Shown piece after piece: positions 33,123 through 44,154 of a stretch of DNA of 64,000 bases. Position numbers and translations under genes: made by a program. Origin of the DNA: Podospora pseudoanserina (lineage: Eukaryota > Ascomycota > Sordariomycetes > Sordariales > Podosporaceae). The notes under the pieces were generated by a model that was not told the DNA's origin, did no database searches, and saw only the letters and a list, made by a program, of their open reading frames with translations. The stretch is taken from assembly GCF_035222485.1 (NCBI RefSeq), contig NC_085925.1:3596001-3660000 (forward strand), given 5' to 3'. Every line of letters begins with the position of its first letter. Within the stretch, counting starts at the first letter, position 1.

Positions 33123-34535
33123 TCAAGAACTTTCCTCGACGAAACCCATCAACCTCCCCACTGTCCCATCCCACTCCTCATCCCACCTCCTCCTCCCCTC
33201 CTCCACGGCCCCCTTCTTCAAGTGCTTCAACTCGTTCTCCCCCTCCGGCTTCAACAACTCCCCCAACACCCCCGCCAGCTCCTCCCCAGTCTCAAACCCC
33301 CTCCCATTCACCCCCTCTTTGACCAGCTCCCCAAAACTCTCATACCCCCCATACGCCACCACCGGCAGCCCAGCCCCAAACATGTCCACCACCTTCATCG
33401 GCAGATCCACCCCCGAAGAGCTCATATGCAGACAAACCCCCAGATCAGCACATGCCAGCAACCTGGCGTAGTCCTCAAAGGGTAGAAACAAAGTAGCAAT
33501 CCTCACGTTAGGTAGCTTCCCTTCCTTGACCAGAGCATCAATCTTGTCGTCATAATACTCTTTTTGCGGTCCCTTCCCGGTGATGAGCGCCAGGATTGGG
33601 ACCGCGTCAGGCCTGGCTGCGTACATGGTGAGGGCGGAGAGAAGAAGAGAGAAATCCTCGTCTGGTGTCCAGGACGTGCTCGAGACAAGAAGCTTCATCT
33701 TGCCCGAGACCAGGGCGCGGTAGTATTCCCTTCCGGAGGGGAATAATATCTTGTCTAGGGCTTCGTTGCGAGCGTCGGGCGAGAGGATAGGTTGGAAGAT
33801 TGCCGCGGGCCGGTCGTGGACGGGGATCATGGGTTTGTGAGGGGGGATGCTGTAGGGGGCGGCGCGGAGTTGGCGGGCCATGGCGTTCGTCACCGTCAGG
33901 TGGTGAGAGCCTAAGCGACCGAGGTAGGTTTCGTAGATTTTGGAGAGGGAGACAAAGGGGTGGGAGGGTCCTCTGGTGGAGGAGAGGATTGTCCAGCCGT
34001 AGTTGTGCCAGTCGATTATCAGGTGGGAGTTGCGGAGGTAGGAGGTGAGGCTGGCGATGGCGAGGGTGGGGATGGAGGGGGGGTTTTGGACCAAAAGCCA
34101 GGCGGAGGGGGGGAGGAGGTAGAGGAGGAGGTAGGAGAGGTGGAGGATTTGGAAGATGACTTTGATAGGGGCGAATAGTAAGAAGGGGACAGAGGGAGGG
34201 CGGGAAGGAGGGGTGGGGAGGGGGATGAGGGTGATGTTGGGATGGGTGAGGATGTCGGGGTGAGGAGAGGTTTCTATATGTGGTGTTAGTGAGTGAGACT
34301 GGCAGGTGTGAAAAGATGAATACATACCGAGATATCCTATAAGCTTGACTTTTCCTCCATGTTTGGCGATGCTCAGGGCATGATATGTCATGCGGGGACT
34401 CCTCCCAATATCACCAAGGACCAGAATGTGAATTGGCACCCCCTTCCCTGTGGTGTGTCCATTGTATCTCGATGGCTTCAGGACGATGTAGGCTATTAAT
34501 AAACCCAAAAGGACAAGGCTGATGAGCCCTGCCAT
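33123..34535 (-). CDS. ALG1: chitobiosyldiphosphodolichol beta-mannosyltransferase
   Basis: Two exons, 34535-34328 and 34273-33123, 452 aa. The 54-nt intron (GTATGT to ATATAG) has a length divisible by three and no stop, so the frame also reads through it; splicing gives the family motif GYLETSPHPDIL. An N-terminal membrane anchor (ISLVLLGLLIAYIVL) precedes VLVLGDIGRSPRMTYHALS, and the GT33 core follows: LIIDWHNYGW, VSSTSWTPDEDFSLLL and SSSGVDLPMKVVDMFGAGLP. ALG1 adds the first mannose to the dolichol-linked oligosaccharide on the cytosolic face of the ER. A second hydrophobic hairpin (about 115-150) is also normal. The gene's promoter holds the inverted repeat at 34562-34680. Confidence 0.93.
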   Translation of the reverse strand: MAGLISLVLLGLLIAYIVLKPSRYNGHTTGKGVPIHILVLGDIGRSPRMTYHALSIAKHGGKVKLIGYLGMYSSFHTCQSHSLTPHIETSPHPDILTHPNITLIPLPTPPSRPPSVPFLLFAPIKVIFQILHLSYLLLYLLPPSAWLLVQNPPSIPTLAIASLTSYLRNSHLIIDWHNYGWTILSSTRGPSHPFVSLSKIYETYLGRLGSHHLTVTNAMARQLRAAPYSIPPHKPMIPVHDRPAAIFQPILSPDARNEALDKILFPSGREYYRALVSGKMKLLVSSTSWTPDEDFSLLLSALTMYAARPDAVPILALITGKGPQKEYYDDKIDALVKEGKLPNVRIATLFLPFEDYARLLACADLGVCLHMSSSGVDLPMKVVDMFGAGLPVVAYGGYESFGELVKEGVNGRGFETGEELAGVLGELLKPEGENELKHLKKGAVEEGRRRWDEEWDGTVGRLMGFVEESS

Positions 34536-35715
34536 GTCTGCGCTGTTGGCGTTTGTGAGCCGTTGGGTTTGTCAAAGTTAGATTCACTTCAGCCAACCGA
34601 TGGCTAATAGTGACCAAGGCCAAGTGGCATCTGTCGGTTTCTCAAGTGTTGGCTGAATTACGCTTGTCTGACAACCCAACTTTACATCAGCCAACGATGA
34701 GCCCCGTGCAGTAGACTGACAGGTGCCAGTTGAACTGTCGACGTTGAACCTCAGCCTCGTGAAGCCAGCTGTGTCCTCAGCATCAGCCCTGCGTTAATAA
34801 GCTTAATTAGGAAGCTGAGATGGGGTGTGGTTGAAGGTGTTAGTGATAGGTCATGAATGTGAGACTTCATTAACGCAGATTATCTGGGTGGGATGGTCGC
34901 GGTCTGGGCTGCATCGCGGTGCATTGGCGGGGCCGGGGGTCAACACGTTCGCAGCCAATGGACCAATCAGAAGCCACAATATCCGTGGACCTTGATAGCC
35001 CTCTCCACCAGCCCAAGCCCGGCTCAGGGGTCGAAAAGGGAAGGCGGCCGTGGAGTGCAGCGAGTGCAGCGACAGGGAAAGGGAAGGTGGAGGAGGGACA
35101 AGTCTGGGGCAAGCAACAGCACGACATTCACCGTCTGGAAACACATCAAAAGTCCAGGTTGTCTCATCCCATCTCGTCTCAACTCACCCCCCGCCGCACT
35201 CTGACATATTGACATCTCTCTCTTCCCTGATCCTCTCTTCCAACAACGTGTGAAACCAGCGCGCCACCGTGTGTTGGGCTGTCCAGTGAGCCAGTGCCGT
35301 TCGTTTATCAACCACGGATACCAACAGTCCAATAATCCAAAATCCGTTGCGATTGCGGGTCTCGAGACGTCCCACGACATCATCGGTGGCTGCCCCTCGG
35401 AGTAAGTTTGCTGCATTGTCTTGCTTTTGGACGCCTTGAAATAAATTGAATTTTCTTGTTGACCGCCAAGGATCAGCTCCCCTGGTGATTTTGGGGCGAC
35501 GCCTGATCGAGATTCCCGCCTGACGAGCGACTTTTCCCATCGATTCCCCATTCGCCATCCATCACGATCAAAAACCGTTGCAGCCCCGGCACAACCCCTC
35601 CCCGCGACTCCGACGTCAACCACATGTCCGCCAGCAGATAGCACCGGGAGTCATTGACGCTCCTCTCACTCTTTAATCAACGACACACAGTCACTCTCGA
35701 CGACATCTTGCTACC
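34536..35715. other. intergenic: divergent promoters with MITE-like repeat
   Basis: 1.18 kb between ALG1 (minus) and the zinc transporter (plus). Holds the inverted repeat 34562-34680. A 206-codon minus-strand frame (35024-35644) has mixed composition and no recognisable domain, so I do not call it. Confidence 0.5.
34562..34680. repeat. MITE-like terminal inverted repeat element
   Basis: The left end reads GTTGGGTTTGTCA and after 36 bases TTCAGCCAAC (34562-34597). The right end (34648-34680), read on the other strand, is GTTGGGTTGTCA followed by TTCAGCCAAC. Outer 8 and inner 10 bases match exactly; the middle of the arms has diverged. Total 119 bases with no coding capacity. Another TCAGCCAAC follows at about 34686. 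No clear target-site duplication. It lies 26 bases upstream of the ALG1 start. Probably an old non-autonomous DNA transposon. Confidence 0.55.
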
Positions 35716-37451
35716 ATGACATCGACATACGCCTTGCCAGCGACGGCCATCCATCAACATCATCCTTCCTCCGACCACGGCTGTTCGCATTCCCACTCAC
35801 ATTCGCACTCCCACAGCCATGGCCACAACAACGGCCACTTACATAGCACCTCATCACTGGGTGGACTGAGCCCGACTCGAAGCAGGAAGGAGTCCAGAGC
35901 TAATGGCGGTCACTCCCACAATCGCAGCCAGGATCATGACATCAACCACATCAACCACCGAGCCAACTCGAGCGTCCCCAAGCCACTAAATCTCGGGCCG
36001 ACGTTGAGTTCCAACGCGCACTGGAGGACCGAGTCGACACTGGGAGGCAAGCCTTTGGTTACACCAACCAGCGCCAGCTTCGACGCCGCCGGGATATACC
36101 AACCGCCGGCTTCCAGAGTGCGCGCCGATACACGCTCCCACTCCCACTCCCACGACCATGACCACGATCACGGACATGGGCACAGTCATGATCATGACCA
36201 TGGCCACGGTCATGGCCATGATCACTTGGTGGAGCGGTCAAGATTCACAAAGTTCTTGCTACCGCGGATCGCGAGGTGGCCCCTAGTCCATGCGGTGGTA
36301 GTGGAGAAGGACTCTCGCCGAATATTCTACTTTATGTCGTATGTGCCATCTCTTGTCCCCCTTTGCTATTATGCTTTCAGTTCGCCGACTAACCATTGTC
36401 ACTGTGCAGACTCAACCTCGCGTTTATGATGATCCAAGCATTTTACGGCTATGTCACAGATTCCCTTGGTCTGTTGAGTGACAGCATTCATATGTTCTTC
36501 GACTGCGTGGCATTGGCAGTCGGCCTGTTTGCTGCCGTTGCGAGCAAATGGCCACCGAGCGAGCGGTTCCCATACGGCTTTGGCAAAATCGAGACGTTGA
36601 GCGGTTTTGCCAACGGTGTGTTCCTGATTCTCATCAGCGTCGAAATTATGATTGAGGCGTGTGAGCGCATGATGGAGGGCAGGGAAACCAAACGGCTTGG
36701 AGAGCTGTTTGTGGTCAGCACGCTGGGCCTACTGGTCAATTTGGTGGGCATGGCGGCATTCGGGCACCACCATCATGGGCATGATCATGGGCACTCTCAT
36801 AGTGGTTGTGGTGGACATTCGCATGGTCACGATCACAAACACGACCATGGCCATGATCACGACCATAGGGATGAGAAGAAGGATGCCCACGGTCACTCGC
36901 ACTCGCACTCCCACGACAACGAAAACATGTACGGCATCTATCTTCATGTGCTAGCCGACACTTTGGGAAGCGCGGCTGTTATCGTATCGACCATTCTTAC
37001 ACACTTTTATAAGTGGGCTGGCTGGGATCCTCTGGCCTCTTTCCTCATTGCTCTCCTGATTTTGCTTTCGGCGCTGCCGCTGGTCAAGTCTTCGGCAAGG
37101 AGGTTACTGCTTACGATTCCACCCGAGATCGAGTATAACTTGCGCGATACCTTGTCTGGAATCACAGGTTTGAAGGGTGTGGTCAGCTACGCGGCGCCCA
37201 AGTTTTGGATGGATGACCGGCACAGTGAGGGCGGGTCGGCCAATAAACTCCTCGGTGTCATGCACGTTGTGGCGGGCCGGGGCATGGACATGGAGGACGT
37301 GCGGGATCGTGTGCGCAACTACCTGCTTGAACACAACATTGATATCACGTTGCAGGTCGAGCGGGAAGGGGACACAAGCTGCTGGTGTGGCGTAGGACGG
37401 AGTCCGCTCTCCCAGGCTCACAAGTCGACAAATAGCATCAGCATCTTCTAG
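35716..37451 (+). CDS. cation diffusion facilitator zinc transporter (MSC2/ZnT5-like), His-rich
   Basis: Two exons, 35716-36338 and 36410-37451, 554 aa; phase 2 intron rebuilds FYFMSLNLAFMM. The N-terminal 205 residues are cytosolic and carry three His-rich blocks (for example HSHSHSHSHSHGH near residue 29). The CDF core has the TM2 metal site SDSIHMFFDCVALAVG and the TM5 site HVLADTLGSAAV (HxxxD in both), with a long His loop between TM4 and TM5 (FGHHHHGHDHGHSHSG). MSC2-type carriers move zinc into the ER or Golgi lumen and usually work as heterodimers. Many-membrane N-terminal extension of yeast MSC2 is missing; this protein keeps one CDF unit only. Confidence 0.88.
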
Positions 37452-39252
37452 GGAGAGGGTGGGGATTTGGTTTAGTCGATGCTCTCTTTCGGTTTTGGTC
37501 CGTTTTGGTCAGATGTTGGCTGGTCTGGATTGGAGTACACTGGGGCACTTTTTTGATATTGGAACCATGGCGTCGTTTCTCTTCCTCATTGGTTTTTGGT
37601 CCGAGGAAAGATAGGGAGCATGGCTCACGCACGCTTAATCCGGGAGAGGGCAGAGGAGGTGTAGTCCGTATCAGAGAAGGAAATGGTGTACATGGCATGT
37701 ATGCGTTTGCTATCGGTCACTTGTATCTAGCGGGTCAATGGATTACCATGATCACTTGCTATTGAATGTTGTGCCTTGCTCATGCCAACACTGTTAGCAT
37801 CATCGCCTGGGGTTAGGGTTGAATATATGCCATCGCGAACCCAAAAATGCCCTTGGCTGACGCATTTCACATGCAAATCCCCAGAGAAATGGCTTGGCGT
37901 GTGTAGCTCGATCCGCGCTTGGCGTCGGTCGAGACATGCCCCTCCACACACCCACAAGACTTCAGGAGGGAATGAATGCAGGTCACACCTGAACTCAACC
38001 GAGAGCCATTGTTTGGCCAGGGACGCAGTCATCCGTCTATCCGATGCTGTGCCCTCAGGCTGACAGACTCGAGGCTTATTCTAACGGATGACTTTTGTCA
38101 GAGGATCCATTATGCGAATTCAACCACTTGACCGAATGATGCCCCTTCCATGATACCGAGGATGGCATACATACATAACCAGGGCACAAAGAGCTACCCC
38201 ACGCTCAACCTGGCAATCTGTTCCAAAAAGAATCCACCTCCAGAACTGTGGGAAAGGGTCCCCTCCTCGTTCAGTGGCGACGCGGGATGGTTGGGGGACG
38301 GGGGAGGGTGTACATACACAGCAACGCGGACATAAGGGCCGTTGTATTCTCGGTTTTATTTTTTTGCCAAAAGTCGATTCGTGGATGGGGGTGAGAGAAA
38401 TAATGACAACCGACGACCGAGGGAGGATAAGGTCAGGCTGTGTGTCTGGAGAGGTGAAGCTCTTTGCGGGGAGAAGGCAGATTCGCTGCGCTTGGCTTAT
38501 AATTAGCGGGTAGCTCCCTCTTTAAAAGCCGCACTAAAATGTGGTGTAGACTTCAACTGCCGTTGGCTGCCGGCACAGGAGAGAGAGGCATCACAGAAAC
38601 AGGGACAGAGGAGTTTGGGGGATGTTCTACAAAGGAGTCCAACCGCCTAGCTGGGTCTTGAGGCTGAGGGAGAGGGAACTGTAATTCCCTTGTGATCACT
38701 GCCCAGGGGACATCCCACCTTTTACCTGTCCACAAAGGGGAGGAGAGGTGAGTGTGTGGCCGCTGTTCGGTTTGGCGGGGCTCCTTTTTGCCGAGGTTCT
38801 TGGGGTCCGGGGTGTGGGTGACGTCCGTGGCTGCTGCAAGCGTGTGTTCCGCGCAAAGGGCAGCTTTCTCTCTGAAAACCACCTCGTTTGCGCCGATCCT
38901 TTTTTTTTCCCTTTCATTCACGTCAGTTTTGCGCTCAATTCTCCTTTTTTTTTCCACAGTGTCTCTTGCCATTTGCCTGCTTTACCCCCTCCACAGACTC
39001 TGTTGTTTAGGAACAGAGATACACAGCCGACAAGGACAACCCCTCCATATCTCAAGAACAGAACAGACACACGCGACAGTCGGAACACCAGACGAGGTTT
39101 CTTCAGAAATCCGGTGGGAAAATCAGGGGTGCATAAGGGTCCCGAAAGTCTAAAGTCTAAACAAACCTTCAACAAGTCCGGATCTCCGTTTCCCGGTCCC
39201 TCTTCTTCAGCCGTTTCTCCCTCTTCGCCGCCACTTTCCACAGCAACCAGAA
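37452..39252. other. intergenic: zinc transporter 3' flank and carrier promoter
   Basis: 1.8 kb. Contains a telomere-like GGGGTTAGGGTT at 37809-37820. From 38880 on it is pyrimidine-rich with T-runs, a typical strong fungal promoter and leader. Minus and plus frames here are compositional. Confidence 0.5.
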
Positions 39253-40336
39253 ATGTCGTCCACATCCCCCGACCAGAAGCTCCAGGCTGTCCTCCCCGAC
39301 GCCGTGGCCGATAAGATCCCCCACATCCCAGAAAGCAAGGAGGAGCTCAAGGCGGACGCCAAGGCGGCGGCTTCGACGGGCTTGGCCCAAGTACGGTCGT
39401 TTGTCGCCGGTGGCTTTGGTGGTGTCTGCGCTGTGGTTGTCGGTCATCCTTTTGACTTGGTCAAGGTCAGGCTTCAGACTGCTGAGAAGGGGGTGTACTC
39501 GAGTGCGATTGATGTGGTGAAGAAGAGTGTGGCCAAGGATGGGTTGAAGAGAGGGTTGTATGCTGGTGTGAGCGCGCCCTTGGTCGGTGTTACGCCCATG
39601 TGTGAGTATTCCCTTTCATCTTTTTCCTCGGAAGCGCGAATGCTGATTTGCTACTTGAACAGTCGCCGTCTCCTTCTGGGGCTACGACCTCGGCAAGAGC
39701 ATCGTCCGCTCCACCTCTACCGTCAGCCCAGATGGCAACCTCTCCATTGCCCAGATTTCCGCCGCCGGTTTCTTCTCCGCCATCCCCATGACCGCCATTA
39801 CCGCCCCCTTTGAGCGCGTCAAGGTCATCCTCCAGGTTCAGGGTCAGAAGCAGCTCGCCCCCGGGGAGAAGCCAAAGTACAGCGGCGGCATGGACGTCGT
39901 CCGCCAGCTCTACCGCGAGGGCGGTGTCCGCTCCGTCTTCCGCGGTTCCGCCGCCACCCTCGCCCGTGATGGTCCCGGTTCGGCTGCTTATTTCGCTGCG
40001 TATGAGTACTGCAAGCGGGCGCTCACCCCCAAGGATCCCGTGACTGGCGAGGCCAGCGGCAAGTTGAGCTTGACGGCTATTACCTGCGCTGGTGCCGCTG
40101 CTGGTGTGGCCATGTGGATTCCTGTCTTCCCTATCGACACGGTGAAGAGTAGGCTGCAGACTGCGGAGGGCAATGTCACGATTGGTGGCGTCGTCAAGGG
40201 CCTGTATGCCAAGGGTGGTTACAAGGCCTTCTTCCCTGGTTTCGGGCCCGCGTTGGCGAGAGCGGTCCCTGCTAATGCGGCGACCTTTTTGGGCGTAGAG
40301 CTGGCGCACCAGGCCATGAACAAGGTCTTCAACTGA
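39253..40336 (+). CDS. mitochondrial carnitine/acylcarnitine carrier (CRC1/AcuH-like)
   Basis: Two exons, 39253-39601 and 39663-40336, 340 aa; phase 1 intron restores TPMFAVSFWGYDLGKS. Three carrier repeats each carry the family motif: GHPFDLVKVRLQT, TAPFERVKVILQVQ and VFPIDTVKSRLQT. The opening repeat AGGFGGVCAVVVGHPFDLVK and the PLVGVTPMFAVSFWGYD block match fungal acylcarnitine carriers, which exchange acylcarnitine for carnitine across the inner mitochondrial membrane for acetate and fatty-acid use. A 45-residue N-terminal extension precedes the first helix. Codon use is strongly C-ending, as in highly expressed genes. Substrate is inferred from similarity. Confidence 0.9.
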
Positions 40337-40567
40337 GGAAGTGATGTAAAGGGGAGGGTATAGACAGGGAGGATCTTCTTATTGGTCTAGGCATCGTGGG
40401 AAGGGATCTGTAAAAACTGACTTTTGGGTTTTTGTTTATCATACCTTGTTTCAGGCGGTACTTTCTGTTCAAAGAGCGGGACAGGGAGTCTTGGGTTTTG
40501 CGGCATGGCATCTGGCAGAGACATGTATTGTGATTTTGTTTTCTTTTCACTTTGTTAGAATGTCGGA

Positions 40568-40710
40568 GGATAGAAAGGGGGTGTGAATCGCAAGGGCACA
40601 ATGACATATGATACGGACCTTTCGTGTTTTGATAACCAAAACCATATATCAACACAAAGGGTTTGAATCGTACGCCATTGTGCCCTCGGGATTCACACCC
40701 CTTTCTATCC
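40568..40710. repeat. long near-perfect foldback (hairpin) repeat
   Basis: The left arm begins GGATAGAAAGGGGGTGTG (40568) and runs through AGGGCACAATG to about 40636. The right arm, read on the other strand from 40710, begins GGATAGAAAGGGGTGTG and runs through AGGGCACAATG back to about 40643. Arms are near 68 bases, differ at roughly one position in six, mostly A/G or C/T, and enclose a loop of only a few bases. It lies 230 bases after the carrier stop codon, so it may be transcribed in its 3' UTR and form an RNA hairpin. It could be a foldback MITE. Confidence 0.7.
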
Positions 40711-40856
40711 TTCACCCCAAATTCGTAGGCAAGAAAATGGAGACTTGTACTGCGAAATAAGGCCTTTCTGAGATCCAACATCCTCGCTTTCACACACTCA
40801 CCAATCATTTCAACCATGACTTTCATATACAACATATCCTCAAGAAGGGGGACAGA

Positions 40857-40871
40857 TAGGGTTAGGGTTAG
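40857..40871. repeat. short telomere-like repeat
   Basis: TAGGGTTAGGGTTAG, two and a half TTAGGG units, about 420 bases upstream of the TFIIIC gene start. Such telobox-like motifs are common in fungal promoters, especially of RNA-synthesis genes; too short to imply a chromosome end. Confidence 0.6.
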
Positions 40872-41291
40872 ATAACAGTTGACGTGTCTGGTCCGTGCAT
40901 GTAAGTCAAAAAAGCCCCTCGACTGTCTTCGGACAACTCAAAACATCAGACGTCAAGTCAGGGAGATTGAAAAAAGCTTTGGGAAGCAGTCAAGATGGAT
41001 TCCACATCGAAAGAACCCCCAAAACAAAAGGTAAGCACTTGTCTGACTCCGCGTCCTCCTTTACTTCGAAGCTAGCTGTTGCTGGTGAGGGCGAGTCGCG
41101 CTCAGTGCACTCTTCACTCTGGGCAACTCAGCAAAGCTGCATCTCTTATGGAACTGCCGACCGCAACCGTGAAATCAAGCTCGTCCATTTCTTCCAAGCG
41201 GAAAGATCTGATTCCCTTTCATTCTGCTCTCCTCTTTTCACCCCTTCATCTCTGTCTTGAGATTGTTGTTGGTTCAAATACAGACTTCATC

Positions 41292-44154
41292 ATGGCTCCC
41301 ACAACCGACGAGAGGGGTGTTCCCATTCCGACCATCGAACATGATGACGAAGGTTTCCCTCCTTCTCCTACTTTGGGAGCCTCCTCTCTGGACCTCAGAC
41401 CAGCTATCCACTCACCGGATGTCTCTGCCAAACCCACCTGCAATCCTACCAGCAACCCTTCCTCCCCAGGAGTTGGTGCAGATCTAACCTTTTCTAAAAA
41501 GTATCTTCCCCTTCGGGAGTTGACCCTCAACTCGAGACCCTTGGTCAAGCGAGCCATTCAGTTCTCATGCGATGGCGACCTAGCTGTTGCTGCTGACGAC
41601 TCGGTCCATGTCTTTGTTCCCGAGTTTCCAGATCTCACCAGACGCAGGAAGAGGATCGCAGAGGGAGGTGACCCGGAGTCTTCGGATGAAGAGGAAACCA
41701 ATGAACAGAAAGGCAAGTACAACCCAGAGATGTTTCGGACGCAATACTCTGAGGGTAGCAAACACATGCCCGTCTCTTTTCCGCCACTCGACCCGCGGAT
41801 CAACAAGGAGCTCTACGATGCTGAAGGGATGCCTTTTCCTTACGACAAGACTTCTGCCCCGCCCAAGCCTCAGGGTGTTGAGAAGGACACAAATGGTCAA
41901 GAGGATGGCCGAGATGCCGGGGATGGTGATCAGGCCGACGGTGTCGAGGGGGACGATGATGACGACTGGGAAGATGACTCAGACGATAGCAGTGTTGACG
42001 ATGACCCAGCTGGCGGTGGTGCCAGACTCGGCTCAAATCAGCCATACGGCGCGGGCTCTGGCCCGATCACCAGTGTTGGCAGCAGCATGAACCACGTCGT
42101 CAAGATCAGCTGGTCGCCGTCCGAGCTCGGGGTCAACAGACGCCCGATCCTCGGCATTCTCACCGGAGCTGGGACGCTCGCCATGTACGGCGACGGTGAC
42201 ATGGCCGCGAACGTGCTCGGCAGCGCCAACGGGTACATGCTGCAGCGCCGTGAGCTCGCGTCCTGGCTGGTTCTTTGGGGCGTGGGCGAGCGGATGATGG
42301 TGCCCGGCCAGTCGCCCGCCTACAGCGAGTACATCCGTACGTTCGCCTGGGCGCAGGAAATTGGCCCTGGCCAGGCACTGCTGGCCACGCTGAACGATGC
42401 CATGGAGATCGCCATCATCAGCGTACAGACAGTCGTGTATGTGGAAGAGGTTTCGGAGAAGGGAAGGGCGGTAGGTGGTCCTGCCGAGAAGACGGTCTGG
42501 CATGTCCGTGAGCTTGTACGCTTCAAGGCGGAGGGGCCCCATCTGCCTGTTTCGGTAAGCGGATCGAACTGGGCGGAAAGTTTATGGAGGGCTAACACCA
42601 GATGACAGACCATGGATCCAGACTATGTTCCTTGCGGCACCTCCTTTGGTCTGAGCTTTGGTCCCTGGCTTGAGGATGATGGTGGACGTACGTGTGTCCT
42701 TGGATATCTCGACCGGAACTACGTCGGCTTCCGCAAACTTCGCATCGACAAACCGTGGACCAGAGGCCAGTTGCCCAAGCTTCAGGTTGAGAACAAGGAC
42801 ACCCACGGCCAATGTGTTCATCTGACCACGGACGGGTTTATTGAGTTTGAGCAAGGGGTAAGCCGCTGCCGAGACGGTCTGCGTCGATGTCTCACGGTAC
42901 TGACGCCGTATAGATCTTTCACAAGGGTGATATGATAGGCTGCCGGGGAATGATTTCTACAGGCTGGCATCCTGTTCCGTTTGAGGTTTCCCTTGCCAGT
43001 GGAGCCCTGGCTGAAACGGCGAAGCACAAGACGGGCGTCTGCGGAACCACATACAACCTCCAGCATTGCGAGAACCCCATCATTGGTAAGACGTTCAAGT
43101 GTGTATCTTTCGTCTGGGGTTTGCTAAGTCTTGTTATGCAGATATGGTTGTCCACCCCCCGCCTGACCCGGCCAGACCAACTCCGACCCCTTTGTACACC
43201 TTGGTTCGCTTGTCTGCCACGCCTACCACGCCGAACTGGTATGAGACCAACGTCCCTTCTGCTCTCGCCGCGGACCCCAACAGTCCTTACTTTCAGTGGG
43301 CTCGCTCAATCCAACAAAAGCTGGAGGTATTGGTCCCAGCCGACATGTACCAGAAGCGTGCCTACGGTGCCGACGACAGCGATTCGGATGAGGAGTCTGA
43401 CGACGGCGTTCTCATGGAAGATACCCTTGAGGATGACGAAGGCATTAATTACACGGGCGAAGGACTCACGGCTATCGACCTCACCACGGATGCTAATGTC
43501 GCCAGGGAGGTCAAGGTTGTCCCCGAGGTCCACCCTCATCGGTTCCGTTTCCATGGTCTTACCTTGTCTGCTGGCGGCGGCGCCTCTGCTGTCTTGGTTT
43601 CTGCCCACAGCACGCAGCATCCCGAGCGAGGCGGTTGGCACACGCAGCGCTCGCAGGTCTTGTTCAGCTACAAACCTCGTCGCGCCTCGGGCCGTTCCCT
43701 GAGTATGTACATGGACGACGACAACCTGAACTTTTCCTTGATGAGTTCCATGAGCACCGAAGGGAAACTGTTTGAGTATCTCTACGGCGGCGGCCCCGAC
43801 GTGCCAGGCGTGCACTACCCGCTGTCGTCGGATCCCCGACACGCACATGTTGCTCAGATCTTTGCTCCTGTGGTTCGGAACCAAAAGTGCGAGGTTTGCG
43901 GGGCGGCCGTCACGCAAAGCATGAGGAAGGAGGACCTGGTTGGGTGCGAGAAGGGACATTTCTTTGGCATTTGTGCTCTGAGCGGGCTTGCTGTGCAGAA
44001 GCCGGGTATGACGCGGAGCTGCGGGACATGCGGGTTCAAGACGATGAGGCCGGAGATTTTGTTGCAAAAGGTTCCCGAGGATATCAAGGAGGAGGTCAAG
44101 GGGGTTATCGGACGGGGGAGCTGCATGGCTTGCTCGGGCAAGTTTCTCAACTAG
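41292..44154 (+). CDS. RNA polymerase III factor TFIIIC subunit with C-terminal zinc finger
   Basis: Four exons, 41292-42554, 42609-42857, 42914-43085, 43142-44154; 898 aa. All junctions keep phase with GTAAGC/GTAAGA donors. The N-terminal part is a beta-propeller-like domain starting LVKRAIQFSCDGDLAVAADD, interrupted by a long acidic loop (GVEGDDDDDWEDDSDDSSVD). The C-terminus has the TFIIIC zinc finger: KCEVCGAAVTQSM, GCEKGHFFGICALSGLAV, SCGTCG and CMACSGKF. This pairing is that of the TFIIIC90-type subunit (human GTF3C4 class), which binds tRNA and 5S gene promoters with the rest of TFIIIC in the nucleus. Start chosen at the first ATG after the CAG-ended leader; an upstream exon near 40995 is possible. 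Confidence 0.88.

Larger units (their letters stand above)
40337..41291. other. intergenic: carrier 3' flank and TFIIIC gene leader
   Basis: Holds the foldback repeat (40568-40710) and a telomere-like repeat (40857-40871). An ATG at 40995 opens a 12-codon exon-like piece (MDSTSKEPPKQK) ending at a GTAAGC donor (41031); it may be an upstream exon or leader ORF of the TFIIIC gene, but the good acceptors downstream do not keep frame. Confidence 0.5.

Noticed and set aside
35024-35644. 206-codon minus-strand frame upstream of the zinc transporter
   Set aside because: Start is not well supported, no domain, and it covers the promoter and leader of the transporter.
37809-37820. TTAGGG-like units as a sign of a chromosome end
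   Set aside because: Fewer than two units, within gene-dense sequence.
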